Positions 23,004-32,400 are shown, counted from the first letter of the stretch. The stretch is DNA of 45,043 nucleotides from Phycisphaerales bacterium (GCA_020427635.1 JAGQOH010000025.1:1-45043), one strand, 5' to 3'. The notes: a model not told the origin generated them from the letters alone. Numbers and translations: made by a program.

Positions 23004-25601
23004 ATGCGGAAGCAAGTGATGCGAATGTCGGCGATGTCGCTGGCGGTGCTTTGCGGTTCCACCGCGGCCCTCGCCCAGGACTCGACAGGCTTGAACGATG
23101 GCGCGTATGGCGCAGCGCTGGGTGACGGCGTGCGCCCCCACGCAATCTCGGAACAGTGCAATCAGTATGTGGTCGACCTCGCGCCCCTCGCGGGCTCCTG
23201 GGGCACCATGTGGGGTATCGCCCCCATCGCCAAGAGCAGCCAGTTCGTGGACGCCGGCGGCAACAGCCAGTTCTTCAGCGGGCTCACCAGCTCGCAGTTC
23301 CTCAGTTCCGACATGGTGTTCGCCGGCATCAAGGCCGAAGCGGGTGGCGCCTACGAAGTCTGGAGTGCAGCTGGTGACGGCGTGAACCACGAGGACGGCC
23401 GCAACAGCGTGCCCAGCTCCGCGCTCGCGCTCTACGACCGCCAGATGTCTTACGTGTTCTCCGAGTTTGGCAACACGGAAGACGACACCATCGTGTCCGG
23501 CTTCATCCGCTGGAACTCGCTGGACAACCCCGGACGCCTCTATGTTACGCGCGTGAACACCGCCATCTCTGGCGAAGCGCCCGCCACGGGCACCTTCTCC
23601 ACCTATGGCGTTGGCTCCTGCGATGCCAGCGGCAACGTCTACTTCCGTGCGGACAACTTTGGCCGCACCGGTGACATCACCCGCCAGATCGGCTCGCAGT
23701 GGGTCTATCGCGTCGACATGGCAAACCGCAACTGCGCCACGCTCAACGTGATCGACAAGACCAACGCGATCACCAGCTGGTTCGCTGGCGATGGCGATCC
23801 CGATGGCTGGCACGACGAAGCCGTCACCTTCGCTCCCGTGTTCCCGCCCATCGCGGGCAACCCGCCGAGCGGCAACGACACACACCTCGTGCCCAACTGC
23901 GTGCCCGCGAGCTTCGCCGGCGTGCCGTCCGTGTTCACGAGCAACTTCGCAGGCACCACGCCGGGCGAGTTCGTGTATGACGGTTCCGCGGGCGCTGCGA
24001 GCGTCGCGGCCCAGGGCACCGTTGTGCCGGGCATCTTCGACACGCGCGGCTCCTGCGAGTGGACGCGTCACGACATGTTCAGCTCCGCGGGCTCCGTGGC
24101 CACCGGTGGCATTATCAGCAAGGTGAACGCCAACGACGCGAGCGCGACGCGCATCGCGATCTGGGGCGTCGACGCCGTTGGCGCGCCCAGCGCACCCGGC
24201 GCCGATTTCTCCATGCTCAACCTGCCGTTGACCGTGAGCGACCCCTGCGACGTTGACCCCACCTTGGGTGGCAACTTCCAGCTGAATCGTGCCGGCGTCG
24301 GCGGCGCTGACTATGACGGCACCCCCGATGGCACCCTGTTCCCCGCGTTCTTCTATGACAACTACCACGGTGCCGCGGCATTCCGTGGTGTGACCTCGCA
24401 GGTCGCCCTTGGCCAAGACGATCAAGGCAACAACCTGTGCGCCGCGGTGGTGTATTACAGCGCCGTGCGCGACGACGATCAGCCGGGCAACGCCCTCGTC
24501 GTAACGAAGTTCGGGCAGAACGGCGCGAGCCAGACCCATACGCTCGCCGCCTGGAACAACTATCCCGACATCCATGGCAAGCCGATCTATGACGGCATCG
24601 GTGGCAACCAGATTGGCGAGCTGTGCTCCTTCGAGGACATGAGCGCCAACAACCTGCGCGCCCTGGGCTCGCGGTCGGGTGGCGGCATTGGCCCGTCGAT
24701 GACCCCCGCCGGCTTCGACTCGTATGGCAACCTCTACTTCGTCTCTCCCGTCCAGATCTATCGTGGCGCCAACGCGGACAACGACATCGATGCCGCCCTC
24801 TTTGGCAGCGTCGCTGACCTGTTCCCGATGATCGACACGAATGCGGACAACATGACCGATTCGCCCAACCCCGAGCGCGACCTGTGGGAGATCGGTCTGG
24901 TCCGTGCCGTGTACGACCAGGCTGCCTTCTGCTACCGCCTCGAACTCGTCGCTCGCACCGGTCAGGTGTTCCATGGCAAGAACTCGGACACCGACTACAT
25001 GATCGACAGCATCCAGGTCTCCGGTGGCACAAGCCTCGCCGCCTCGGCCTTCGGCTCGGGCAACGTCAACGAGATGCCGATGCACGGCGTCGCACCCGTC
25101 GCCGCCACTGCCGATGACGCACGCCACCTGGGCGGCCTCGTCGTCATGGCCGACATCATTTACAACGCAGACGGCACCGACACCCACGGCTTCCCGCCGG
25201 TCGATGTCGCCACGCTGCCGCTCGACTCCGCTGAGTGGACCGCGCTCGGCGCCAAGGACTTCCCGGAGAGCGTTGGCGGTTCGGGCGCCTTCGAGGATCC
25301 GACCGCGTCGTTCGGCGTCGGCGTGCCCCTGCACCCGGACAGCAACGACCAGGCCTACTCCGCCCTGCTCTTCGTGGGCAACCAGGAAGGCATCCAGCCC
25401 GCGGTCTGCACACCATGTGCGAACGTTGACGGCAGCCCCGACCAGTCCGTCAGCCTCGGCGACCTGAACATCGTGCTGTTCAACTTCGGTTCCAGTGGCA
25501 ATACCCCCGGAACCATGGGCGACACCGATTGCGATGGCGATACCGACCTGGCCGACCTGAACAACGTGCTGTTCAGCTTCGGTTCCAACGTCGGCTGCTA
25601 A
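23004..25601 (+). CDS. Large exported protein with C-terminal Gly-Cys-type dockerin
   Basis: 865 aa from ATG 23004 (AGGAG eight bases upstream). A signal peptide (MRKQVMRMSAMSLAVLCGST...ALAQ) is followed by a ~780-residue region I do not recognise, rich in Gly, Asp and Asn and in aromatic-flanked loops (SWGTMWGIAPIAKSSQFVDA, FNYxx-like turns, NVIDKTNAITSWFAGDGDPD). It could be a beta-propeller, but no regular repeat could be fixed by eye. The last ~65 residues are a dockerin: CTPCANVDGSP, then two calcium-loop segments (VSLGDLNIVLFNFGSSGN; DTDCDGDTDLADLNNVLFSF), ending GSNVGC. Such dockerins in Phycisphaerae are thought to anchor or sort exported proteins; no cohesin lies in the window. A dockerin-bearing EEP-fold gene follows on the same strand. 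Confidence 0.85.
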   Translation: MRKQVMRMSAMSLAVLCGSTAALAQDSTGLNDGAYGAALGDGVRPHAISEQCNQYVVDLAPLAGSWGTMWGIAPIAKSSQFVDAGGNSQFFSGLTSSQFLSSDMVFAGIKAEAGGAYEVWSAAGDGVNHEDGRNSVPSSALALYDRQMSYVFSEFGNTEDDTIVSGFIRWNSLDNPGRLYVTRVNTAISGEAPATGTFSTYGVGSCDASGNVYFRADNFGRTGDITRQIGSQWVYRVDMANRNCATLNVIDKTNAITSWFAGDGDPDGWHDEAVTFAPVFPPIAGNPPSGNDTHLVPNCVPASFAGVPSVFTSNFAGTTPGEFVYDGSAGAASVAAQGTVVPGIFDTRGSCEWTRHDMFSSAGSVATGGIISKVNANDASATRIAIWGVDAVGAPSAPGADFSMLNLPLTVSDPCDVDPTLGGNFQLNRAGVGGADYDGTPDGTLFPAFFYDNYHGAAAFRGVTSQVALGQDDQGNNLCAAVVYYSAVRDDDQPGNALVVTKFGQNGASQTHTLAAWNNYPDIHGKPIYDGIGGNQIGELCSFEDMSANNLRALGSRSGGGIGPSMTPAGFDSYGNLYFVSPVQIYRGANADNDIDAALFGSVADLFPMIDTNADNMTDSPNPERDLWEIGLVRAVYDQAAFCYRLELVARTGQVFHGKNSDTDYMIDSIQVSGGTSLAASAFGSGNVNEMPMHGVAPVAATADDARHLGGLVVMADIIYNADGTDTHGFPPVDVATLPLDSAEWTALGAKDFPESVGGSGAFEDPTASFGVGVPLHPDSNDQAYSALLFVGNQEGIQPAVCTPCANVDGSPDQSVSLGDLNIVLFNFGSSGNTPGTMGDTDCDGDTDLADLNNVLFSFGSNVGC

Positions 25602-25633
25602 TCACGGTCGTTCGATAACACGAATGTAAGCGC

Positions 25634-25655
25634 GCGGGGGGCGAAAGCCCCCCGC
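25634..25655 (+). terminator. Hairpin with GAAA tetraloop between two dockerin genes
   Basis: A 9-bp perfect stem, GCGGGGGGC / GCCCCCCGC, closed by a GAAA (GNRA) tetraloop, lies 33 bases after the stop. It is very stable, but no T-run follows, so it may act as an RNA-protecting end or a factor-dependent terminator. Confidence 0.45.
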
Positions 25656-25779
25656 CGTGCGTTCCAAGGACGCCGGACTTGGCTAAATCTGGGCCGGCGC
25701 AGCCCAAGTTTCTGCGTGATTCGGCGCAGACGTGCGGGTACTGTTGGGGTGGGCAAGCTGAATCTTGGAGGAAGATCCA

Positions 25780-27141
25780 ATGCGCGGAATGCAGGTCATC
25801 GTGGCGGCAACGGGATTGGCGATGTGCGCGGGCTCGAGCGTCGCACAGTTCAACCCAACGCAGGGCCAATGGGGCAAAGACGACCCGAACGACATTCGGG
25901 TCATGACCTGGAACGTGCGCAATGCCCTTAGCTCAGGCACCTTCAAAGCCGACGGCAACAATCCTTGGGGCGGCATCACACGCATTGTCTCCGCACTCAA
26001 ACCGGATGTCCTCATCATGCAAGAGTGTGGCGATGGCGACGCCGTCGGTACGCTGCAAACCGTCATCGACCTCTTCCTGCACGGCGGGACCGATCCCTTC
26101 CTGGGCGGCACGGTCACAGGCTATGTGCAGCTGCACGACCCCGCGTTTGACATGCCCTATGTGTATGTCAGCTCCGCCTTCGATGGCTTCAATCGCAATG
26201 TCATCCTGAGTCGCTATCCATTCGTCGATCTCAATGGCGATGGCAAGTCGACCTACCCCGACAGTGCCTTCGTCACCTCAACAGGAACCTATGCCGCGGG
26301 CGGAACCGGTGGCATTCGCGGCTTTGGCTTTGCGGAAATCGATCTGCCCGACGCGACCTACGCGGGTGATCTCGTCCAAGGCTTCGCCCACTTGAAGGCT
26401 GGCGGCTTGGCCGACGACCTCGCCCAACGCCTCAACGCCGCCAAGAACGTCGCCTACTACGTCGACTACTTCTACAACGGCGGCGGCACCGGCACCGTCG
26501 ACCCCTTCAACAAGATCAGCGACTTCCCCGCCGCCACATCCATCCTTGACGCAAGCACTGTCGTCGTGATGGGCGGTGACTGGAACGAAGATGAGGCCAC
26601 CAACGGCCGCAAGGGTCCCGCCGAGTGGCTCACGCAAGCCGAGTTTGCCGGCGGCACCGACGGCCTCGACTACGACCGCACAGACAGCGTCTACGACGCC
26701 GCAACCGATGCCATCGATGGAAGCACCCATTCCTTCGGGTCCAGCTCAAAGCTCGACTACCTGGCCTGGCAAGACAGCAAGGCCACCGCACGCCACGAAG
26801 TCATCTTCGACACGCGCCCCCTGACCACGATCTCCCGCCCGCCGGAACTCGTAGGCGTCACCCGCTACAAGGACCTGTCAGGCGATGCCTCGGACCACCT
26901 GTGCGTATTCGTTGATCTGATCCTCGATCTGGCGCCCTCCTGCATGCCCTGTGCGAATGTCGCTGCGGGCGGCAGTGCAGGCACCGTCGACCTGACCGAC
27001 CTCAACCTCGTGCTGTTCAACTTTGGCACATCGGTCACGCCAGGCGCCAATGGCGACACGAATTGCGACGGCACGGTTGACCTGACCGACCTCAACGCCG
27101 TCCTCTTCGACTTTGGCTCCAATGTGGGCTGCGGTCCCTAA
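25780..27141 (+). CDS. Exported endonuclease/exonuclease/phosphatase-fold protein with dockerin
   Basis: 453 aa from ATG 25780. The GGAGG lies 8 bases upstream in the loop of a small ATCTT/AAGAT stem. A signal peptide (MRGMQVIVAATGLAMCAGSSVAQ) is followed by an EEP (DNase I-like) domain with the full motif set: DIRVMTWNVRNAL (metal-near Asn), ALKPDVLIMQECGDG (catalytic Glu), FNRNVILSRYPFVD, TVVVMGGDWNEDEAT (Asp, Asn), SSKLDYLAWQDS and GDASDHLCVFVDLIL (terminal Asp-His). It hydrolyses phosphodiester or phosphomonoester bonds outside the cell; an extracellular nuclease that frees phosphate or nucleotides is a reasonable guess. The C-terminal dockerin has two loops (CMPCANV; TVDLTDLNLVLFNFG; DTNCDGTVDLTDLNAVLFDF) and ends GSNVGCGP. 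It ends 10 bases before a convergent permease gene. Confidence 0.88.
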   Translation: MRGMQVIVAATGLAMCAGSSVAQFNPTQGQWGKDDPNDIRVMTWNVRNALSSGTFKADGNNPWGGITRIVSALKPDVLIMQECGDGDAVGTLQTVIDLFLHGGTDPFLGGTVTGYVQLHDPAFDMPYVYVSSAFDGFNRNVILSRYPFVDLNGDGKSTYPDSAFVTSTGTYAAGGTGGIRGFGFAEIDLPDATYAGDLVQGFAHLKAGGLADDLAQRLNAAKNVAYYVDYFYNGGGTGTVDPFNKISDFPAATSILDASTVVVMGGDWNEDEATNGRKGPAEWLTQAEFAGGTDGLDYDRTDSVYDAATDAIDGSTHSFGSSSKLDYLAWQDSKATARHEVIFDTRPLTTISRPPELVGVTRYKDLSGDASDHLCVFVDLILDLAPSCMPCANVAAGGSAGTVDLTDLNLVLFNFGTSVTPGANGDTNCDGTVDLTDLNAVLFDFGSNVGCGP

Positions 27142-27151
27142 AGGCAGTCGA

Positions 27152-28321
27152 TCAATCGCCGTGGCAGCAGCTAGAGCTCGCCGCATCGTTGGCATCACGC
27201 CGCGCGAATCGCGCCGTGACCGTGGCCACTGCACCCGGAATGAGCAGCGCCAGGAGCGCAAACGCACTCGCGGTGCGCACCGGCGTTGCGTGGTCATGCA
27301 CAAGCGCAACGTCCGCAACCTGAATCGCACCCATCGGCACGACCAGATCAAGCAACAGTCCCGCCCCCAGCGCGCCAACTGCAATCCCTCCGAGGTAAAT
27401 TGCTAGCGACTTCGATCCGAGATCTCGATACACCCAACCCATCGTCGCGGGATTAGTTGCCGGGCCGGCCAGCAGAAACACCAGCGCAGCCCCAGGTGAC
27501 AACCCCGCTGCCATGAGCGCTGCAGCAAGCGGCGTCGACGCTGTTGCGCAGACATACCACGGGACACCAATCACCAACGCCGCAAGCTTCGTCAGCACAC
27601 CCGTGGAATCGACCTGCGCAACCTGCGTGAACCAATCGGGCGGCACGATCGCCGCCACAAGCGCCGACAGCGCAAGGCCAAGCAGGATCCACAGCGCCAG
27701 CGTGCGCGGAAGGGTCACCAACGCGAACCGAATAGCCCGCGCTAGTGGCCCGCCTCCGCTCTCATGCGGGGTTTCTGTCTCCTGAGCGCAGCACGACGAC
27801 GGCTCCGCAGGTGTGTCCGCACAACAACTCTGCACTGGTGCAGGCGTCTGTGCGCAGCAGCTGGGCTTCACCTTTGCTGGATTCGATTCCGCGGGCGGCA
27901 AAGCTCGCTCGGGCACGAAGTGATCGATGAGCCAACCAACCCCAAGCGCGCTGACGAGCGCCGCCACAGGACGTGCAATCGCAAGCCAGGGGCCAATCAT
28001 GCCCCAGGTGATCGCAATGCTCGGCGCGTCAACCTCTGGCGTGGAGATCGCAAACGCCGCACTCGACCCGCGCGAAGCGCCGCCGGCCCGCAACGCCGCC
28101 GCCGTCGGGATGACCGAACACGAGCACAAAGGAAGTGGCACCCCAATCGCCGCCGCCCGCGCGACCGCCCACTTGCTGCCCGTGCCAAGCCACCGCTGCA
28201 TCAGGGACTGAGGCACAAGCGCATGCATGGCGCCAGCCACCACAAAACCAACGAGCAGCCAGGGCGATGCCTCGAGCAAGTACGCCCAGAACGCATGCAA
28301 CATGGATTGAGCGATGTTCAC
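27152..28321 (-). CDS. Permease of the SO_0444/DUF318 type (probable metal efflux)
   Basis: 389 aa from GTG 28321; ATG 28303 (MLHAFWAYLLE) is also possible and neither has a strong Shine-Dalgarno. Polytopic membrane protein of the ArsP/DUF318 permease superfamily, closest in look to the Cu/Zn-efflux SO_0444 group. The first half has SPWLLVGFVVAGAMHALVPQ and the signature PLPLCSCSVIPTAAALRAGG, followed by ISTPEVDAPSIAITWGMIGP; the second half has the matching PWYVCATASTPLAAALMAAG and AGPATNPATMGWVYRDLG. Between the halves is a cytoplasmic linker with three CC motifs (PSCCAQ, QSCCAD, SSCCAQ), and the C-terminus ends SSCCHGD. These are likely metal-binding sites. The metal is not fixed by sequence. 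No regulator of the MerR or ArsR type is adjacent. Confidence 0.8.
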   Translation of the reverse strand: MNIAQSMLHAFWAYLLEASPWLLVGFVVAGAMHALVPQSLMQRWLGTGSKWAVARAAAIGVPLPLCSCSVIPTAAALRAGGASRGSSAAFAISTPEVDAPSIAITWGMIGPWLAIARPVAALVSALGVGWLIDHFVPERALPPAESNPAKVKPSCCAQTPAPVQSCCADTPAEPSSCCAQETETPHESGGGPLARAIRFALVTLPRTLALWILLGLALSALVAAIVPPDWFTQVAQVDSTGVLTKLAALVIGVPWYVCATASTPLAAALMAAGLSPGAALVFLLAGPATNPATMGWVYRDLGSKSLAIYLGGIAVGALGAGLLLDLVVPMGAIQVADVALVHDHATPVRTASAFALLALLIPGAVATVTARFARRDANDAASSSCCHGD

Positions 28322-28382
28322 AAGGGCATCCCTGTCGCAGTATCGGTTCACCTGCGCGCGATGCAATAGCCTAGGCAATCAC

Positions 28383-29294
28383 TCAGGTTGCCGCGTGCGC
28401 CAGTGACGCCGGCACGAAGCCGCCCCGATAATGCGCGATCAAACTCAATAAGCGATAAACCAGCTTGGCCGCCGTAAAGTCCGACGCGTGCATGCCTTCG
28501 CGCGGACACAGTTCAACAACATCGAACGCAACCACCTCGCTGCGTTGCACCACGCGCTCTAGCAGTTGGTTCATTTGGGTCCACGTCAGCCCACCAGGCT
28601 CGGGCGTACCCGTGGCAGGAAGCACCGATGGATCAAACGCATCGAGATCAATCGTGATATAGACCCGATCACTCAACAAATCGAGCGTGCGATCGATCCA
28701 GCGCGTGCAGGTCAGATCCGCTTGAATCTCGTGGCCCCACACAACGCGCGCATCGTCCATGCCAGCGCGCTCCTCGGCTTCAATCGCCCGAATGCCCACC
28801 TGGATGACCGGCGCAACCTCTCGGGCCCGCGCCATGACGCACGCGTGGTTGTAGGGCGAGCCCTCATAGGCCTCGCGCGTGTCGCCATGCGCGTCGATCT
28901 GTAGCACGCACATGCCGGGAAAACGCTTCGCCGCCGCCTGGATCGCGCCAATCGAAACCGAGTGTTCGCCGCCAAGCACCACAGGCAAGCGATTGGCGCC
29001 CCACTGCTGCTCGACCGCCGTGCTCACCTTGCCTGCAAGCGACTTGGGGTCGCCATCGTGCTGCACCGGGGGCGTCGTGATGATCCCGTGCTTGCACGCG
29101 CAGGCGTCCGTCTCAATGTCGTACCACTCAACCGCCGCGGAAGCCTTGATGAGCGCCGCCGGCCCTTGATCGGCACCCTTGTGCCAACTGCTCGTCAGGT
29201 CGTAAGGCACGGGAATGATCGCCGCCTGCGCGCTCGCCGCATCGCGATATTCCGACGGAAGGTCCAGAAAACCAGCAGATGCATGCGCACTCAT
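28383..29294 (-). CDS. speB: Agmatinase SpeB
   Basis: 303 aa; ATG 29294 overlaps the speA stop as ATGA. Ureohydrolase with a two-manganese centre that splits agmatine into putrescine and urea. All metal-binding motifs are present: VVLGGEHSVSIGAIQAA, LQIDAHGDTREAYEGSPYNH, and ITIDLDAFDPSVLPATGTPE, then PGGLTWTQMNQLLE and AFDVVELCPREGMHASDF. The N-terminal part reads FLDLPSEYRDAASAQAAIIP, VPYDLTSSWHKGADQGPAAL. Agmatinase is preferred over arginase or guanidinobutyrase because the gene is translationally coupled to speA. Confidence 0.92.
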   Translation of the reverse strand: MSAHASAGFLDLPSEYRDAASAQAAIIPVPYDLTSSWHKGADQGPAALIKASAAVEWYDIETDACACKHGIITTPPVQHDGDPKSLAGKVSTAVEQQWGANRLPVVLGGEHSVSIGAIQAAAKRFPGMCVLQIDAHGDTREAYEGSPYNHACVMARAREVAPVIQVGIRAIEAEERAGMDDARVVWGHEIQADLTCTRWIDRTLDLLSDRVYITIDLDAFDPSVLPATGTPEPGGLTWTQMNQLLERVVQRSEVVAFDVVELCPREGMHASDFTAAKLVYRLLSLIAHYRGGFVPASLAHAAT

Positions 29295-31333
29295 GAGCGA
29301 TTGATCTCCGCAGCGCCGGGCCGATGCGCAGACTCGAGATACGTGTAGCTGGCCAAGCCCGACTCATAGAAATCGATCAGCACCTGTCTCTCCTGCACCG
29401 TCAGCACACCAGCGCGCACCGCACGCTCACAATCGCGCGCCAGCTGCGTCGTGAACCGTGGCGGATCGTACTGCACATACGCCAGAACCTCGCCCACCGT
29501 ATCGCCCTTGACGATCTCTTCAATCGCCGGCACACCATCCTCCAAACGGATATGCACCGCGTGCGCATCGCCAAAAAGATTGTGCAGGTCGCCGAGCGTC
29601 TCCTGATATGCGCCAACAAGGAACACACCAAGGAAGTAATCCTGGCCCGTCAGGGGATGCAGCTGCAATGTGGCGGGCGTTTCGCCATCACCAATGAACT
29701 GATCGATCTTGCCATCGGAATCGCATGTGATATCCGCAAGCACCGCGCGCCGCGTAGGCTCCTCTTCCAACCGATGAATCGGCATGATCGGAAAGAGCTG
29801 GTCAATCGCCCAATGGTCAGGCAATGACTGGAAGAGTGAGAAGTTGCAGAAGTAGACGTCAGACAGAATCACATCAAGCTCGTCAAGCTCCTCGAGCTCC
29901 ACTGCGTGCTTGTCGCGCACGTCCCGAATGCCCAGGCACGTTGTCCAGAAGAGCCGCTCCGCCACCGCCCGCTGCGGAAGTGTCAGATAGCCGAGTCGGA
30001 ACAGCGTCATCGCCTCGTCGCGCGCCTTCTGTGCATCGTGATAACACTCGAGCAATCGATCGGGATGAACACTGTCGAAGGCGCCCTGCAAATCCAAAAT
30101 GGGCTGCGGGATCTCATCTTTGTCCTGTGTGAGCACCGCCGCCTCAATCGAGCTCGGCGCACGATCAAACTTGTTGGGGCCCGTCGAACCCAGCACATTG
30201 AATACGAGCACCGAGCTGTAGGCGACCATCGCGCGCCCACATTCCGTGATCAACGTCGGATGCTTCATGTCGTATGCGTCACACACGCTTCCGATACGGT
30301 AGACGACATCACTCGCAAACTCCTCAATCGTGTAGTTCATCGATGAGAAGCTGTTGGATTGATCACCCTTGTAGTCAACGCCAAGCCCGCCGCCAATGTC
30401 GAGCATCTCGAGCGCTGCACCCTGGTTCGCCAATTCCACATACACGTGCGCAAGCTCCGTGATCACGTCCTTCACGCGCTGGATGTCCTGCACCTGCGAA
30501 CCCGAGTGGCAATGCAGGAGCTTCAGGCAATCAAGCATGCCGTGCTCGCGGAGCAACGAAACCATCTCAAGCAGCTCACTGACGGTCAGCCCAAACTTCG
30601 AGCGTGCACCGGACGAATCATGCCAGCGACCCGCGCCCGCAGCAGCAAGCTTCACACGCACGCCAATGCGAGGCCGTACCTTGTACCGCCGCGCATAGTC
30701 GATGATGAGCCGAACCTCATCCATGTTCTCAACCACCGGGATGATCTGACGCCCAAGCTTCGTCGAGAGAATCACCGCCTCGATGTAGCGCGCATCCTTG
30801 AACCCATTGCAAATGATCAATTGATCCGGCGTATCCGTGGTCAGCGCCATCACCGCAAGCAGCTCTGGCTTGGAGCCAACCTCGAGCCCAAAGCCAAGCG
30901 CATGCCCAAACTCTGAAAGCTCCGCCACTACCTGGTGTTGCTGATTCACCTTAATCGGATACACCGCAAGATACTTGCCGCTGTAGCCGTTCTCCTTCAT
31001 CGCGTTGGCGAAGGCGTCGCGCAACTTGCGCAATCGATCTGCAAGGATGTCCGTGAATCGCAACAGCACCGGCGCCGTAATGTTGCGCTCGCGCAATCCC
31101 TCCACCACATCCAGCAGATCGAGCGTGGGCCCACCCTCGCCCGTTGGCGTTGCTGCAAGGTGGCCCTTCTCGTTCACCGCGAAATACCCGGCGCTCCAAT
31201 CCGACACGCGATACAAAGAAGCGCTCTCCGCCGGCGACCATCCGTCGACGTGCGCTTGCTTGACTGGTGTTGGCTTGGGCTTGGGTTGAGGCACGGCGGC
31301 TGGTCTGCTGGTCGGGCGAGCGGTTTGGGTCAT
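29291..31333 (-). CDS. speA: Biosynthetic arginine decarboxylase SpeA
   Basis: 680 aa, PLP enzyme of the alanine-racemase fold that turns arginine into agmatine. Motifs: VLLRFTDILADRLRKL, YPIKVNQQHQVVAELSEFG (PLP Lys), LGFGLEVGSKPELLAVMAL, ICNGFKDARYIEAVILSTKL, VKLAAAGAGRWHDSSGARSK, LLHCHSGSQVQDIQRVKDVI, LDIGGGLGVDYKGDQ, TECGRAMVAYSSVLVFNVLG and SDVYFCNFSLFQSLPDHWAI (substrate region). The N-terminus has a Pro/Gln/Lys-rich stretch (RPAAVPQPKPKPTPVKQ) longer than in E. coli. ATG 31333 has no clear Shine-Dalgarno, and the leader is short (98 bases) because a divergent deoxyhypusine-synthase-family gene starts at 31432. Confidence 0.96.
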   Translation of the reverse strand: MTQTARPTSRPAAVPQPKPKPTPVKQAHVDGWSPAESASLYRVSDWSAGYFAVNEKGHLAATPTGEGGPTLDLLDVVEGLRERNITAPVLLRFTDILADRLRKLRDAFANAMKENGYSGKYLAVYPIKVNQQHQVVAELSEFGHALGFGLEVGSKPELLAVMALTTDTPDQLIICNGFKDARYIEAVILSTKLGRQIIPVVENMDEVRLIIDYARRYKVRPRIGVRVKLAAAGAGRWHDSSGARSKFGLTVSELLEMVSLLREHGMLDCLKLLHCHSGSQVQDIQRVKDVITELAHVYVELANQGAALEMLDIGGGLGVDYKGDQSNSFSSMNYTIEEFASDVVYRIGSVCDAYDMKHPTLITECGRAMVAYSSVLVFNVLGSTGPNKFDRAPSSIEAAVLTQDKDEIPQPILDLQGAFDSVHPDRLLECYHDAQKARDEAMTLFRLGYLTLPQRAVAERLFWTTCLGIRDVRDKHAVELEELDELDVILSDVYFCNFSLFQSLPDHWAIDQLFPIMPIHRLEEEPTRRAVLADITCDSDGKIDQFIGDGETPATLQLHPLTGQDYFLGVFLVGAYQETLGDLHNLFGDAHAVHIRLEDGVPAIEEIVKGDTVGEVLAYVQYDPPRFTTQLARDCERAVRAGVLTVQERQVLIDFYESGLASYTYLESAHRPGAAEINRS

Positions 31334-31431
31334 GGTGGGGATTGTAGAGCCACCACAGGCCCAGGCGAGCCCGGGCGCACAAGAACCGCTACCCTCGTGC
31401 CCCTTCCCGATCCGAAGCCAAGGAGACGCCC

Positions 31432-32400
31432 ATGAATGTCCGCGCCTTCATGACCCACCATTACAAGCACTTCAATGCCGCCACCGTCGTCGAGGCCGCC
31501 CAGGCCTACGAGGACGTGCTCGCCAAGGGCGGGCGAATGATGGTCACGCTCGCAGGCGCCATGAGCACCGCTGAACTCGGGCGCTCGCTCGCCGAGATGA
31601 TCCGCCAGAACAAGGTCCACGCCATCACCTGCACCGGGGCCAACCTCGAGGAAGACGTGTTCTTCCTCATGGCCGCCAGCCACTACGAGCGCATCCCCGA
31701 CTGGCGCAACCTCACACTCGAGCAGGAGCAGGCCCTCTGCGACAAGGGCATGAATCGCGTCACCGACACCTGCATCCCCGAGGAGGAAGCCTTTCGCAAG
31801 CTCGAGCACGCCATCCTGGAGATGTGGCAGACCGCCGAGCGTGACGGCACACGCAAGTTCCCGCACCAGTTCCTCTATGAGCTGCTGCTCTCAGGCACGC
31901 TGAAGGCCGGCTATGAGGGCGACCCAAAGAATTCATGGCTCCTCGCCGCTGCAGAGAAAAACCTGCCCATCTTCGTGCCCGGTTGGGAAGACTCGACGAG
32001 CGCCAACATCTTTGCCGCCCACTGCATCAATGGCGATCTCAAGAGCCCCACCCTCGTCAAGGGCGGCATCGAGTACATGATCGAACTCGCAAACTGGTAC
32101 CGCAAGACCGCCGTCCATGGCCCTGGCATCGGCTTCTTCCAAATCGGTGGCGGCATCGCGGGCGACTTCCCCATCTGCGTCGTACCCATGATCCACCAGG
32201 ACCTTGGCGAAGAAGCACCACTTTGGGCCTACTTCTGCCAGATCTCCGACTCGACCACGAGCTATGGCTCATACTCCGGCGCCATCCCAAGCGAAAAAAT
32301 CACCTGGGGCAAGCTCGGCATCAACACCCCCAAGTTCGTCATCGAGTCCGACGCGACCATCGTCGCCCCGCTGATCTTCGCCTACCTGCTGGATTGGTAG
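31432..32400 (+). CDS. Deoxyhypusine synthase-family protein (possible homospermidine synthase)
   Basis: 322 aa from ATG 31432 (AAGGAGA five bases upstream). Rossmann-like NAD-dependent aminobutyl transferase family. Visible: VTLAGAMSTAELGRSLAEMI, HAITCTGANLEEDVFFLMA, NLPIFVPGWEDSTSANIFAA (substrate pocket), GIGFFQIGGGIAGDFPICVV, FCQISDSTTSYGSYSGAIPS, then EKITWGKLGINTPKFVIESD, which keeps the WGK lysine that carries the aminobutyl group in the human enzyme. Bacteria lack eIF5A, and several bacterial members of this family make homospermidine from putrescine and/or spermidine. Divergent from speA-speB, which make putrescine, so a polyamine role is well supported; the exact product is not. Confidence 0.88.
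   Translation: MNVRAFMTHHYKHFNAATVVEAAQAYEDVLAKGGRMMVTLAGAMSTAELGRSLAEMIRQNKVHAITCTGANLEEDVFFLMAASHYERIPDWRNLTLEQEQALCDKGMNRVTDTCIPEEEAFRKLEHAILEMWQTAERDGTRKFPHQFLYELLLSGTLKAGYEGDPKNSWLLAAAEKNLPIFVPGWEDSTSANIFAAHCINGDLKSPTLVKGGIEYMIELANWYRKTAVHGPGIGFFQIGGGIAGDFPICVVPMIHQDLGEEAPLWAYFCQISDSTTSYGSYSGAIPSEKITWGKLGINTPKFVIESDATIVAPLIFAYLLDW

Noticed and set aside
22983..25334. Long open frame of 783 codons on the minus strand
   Set aside because: It lies wholly antisense to the dockerin gene, has an Ala/Gly/Arg/His-rich composition typical of the mirrored frame of GC-rich codons, and has no signal or domain.
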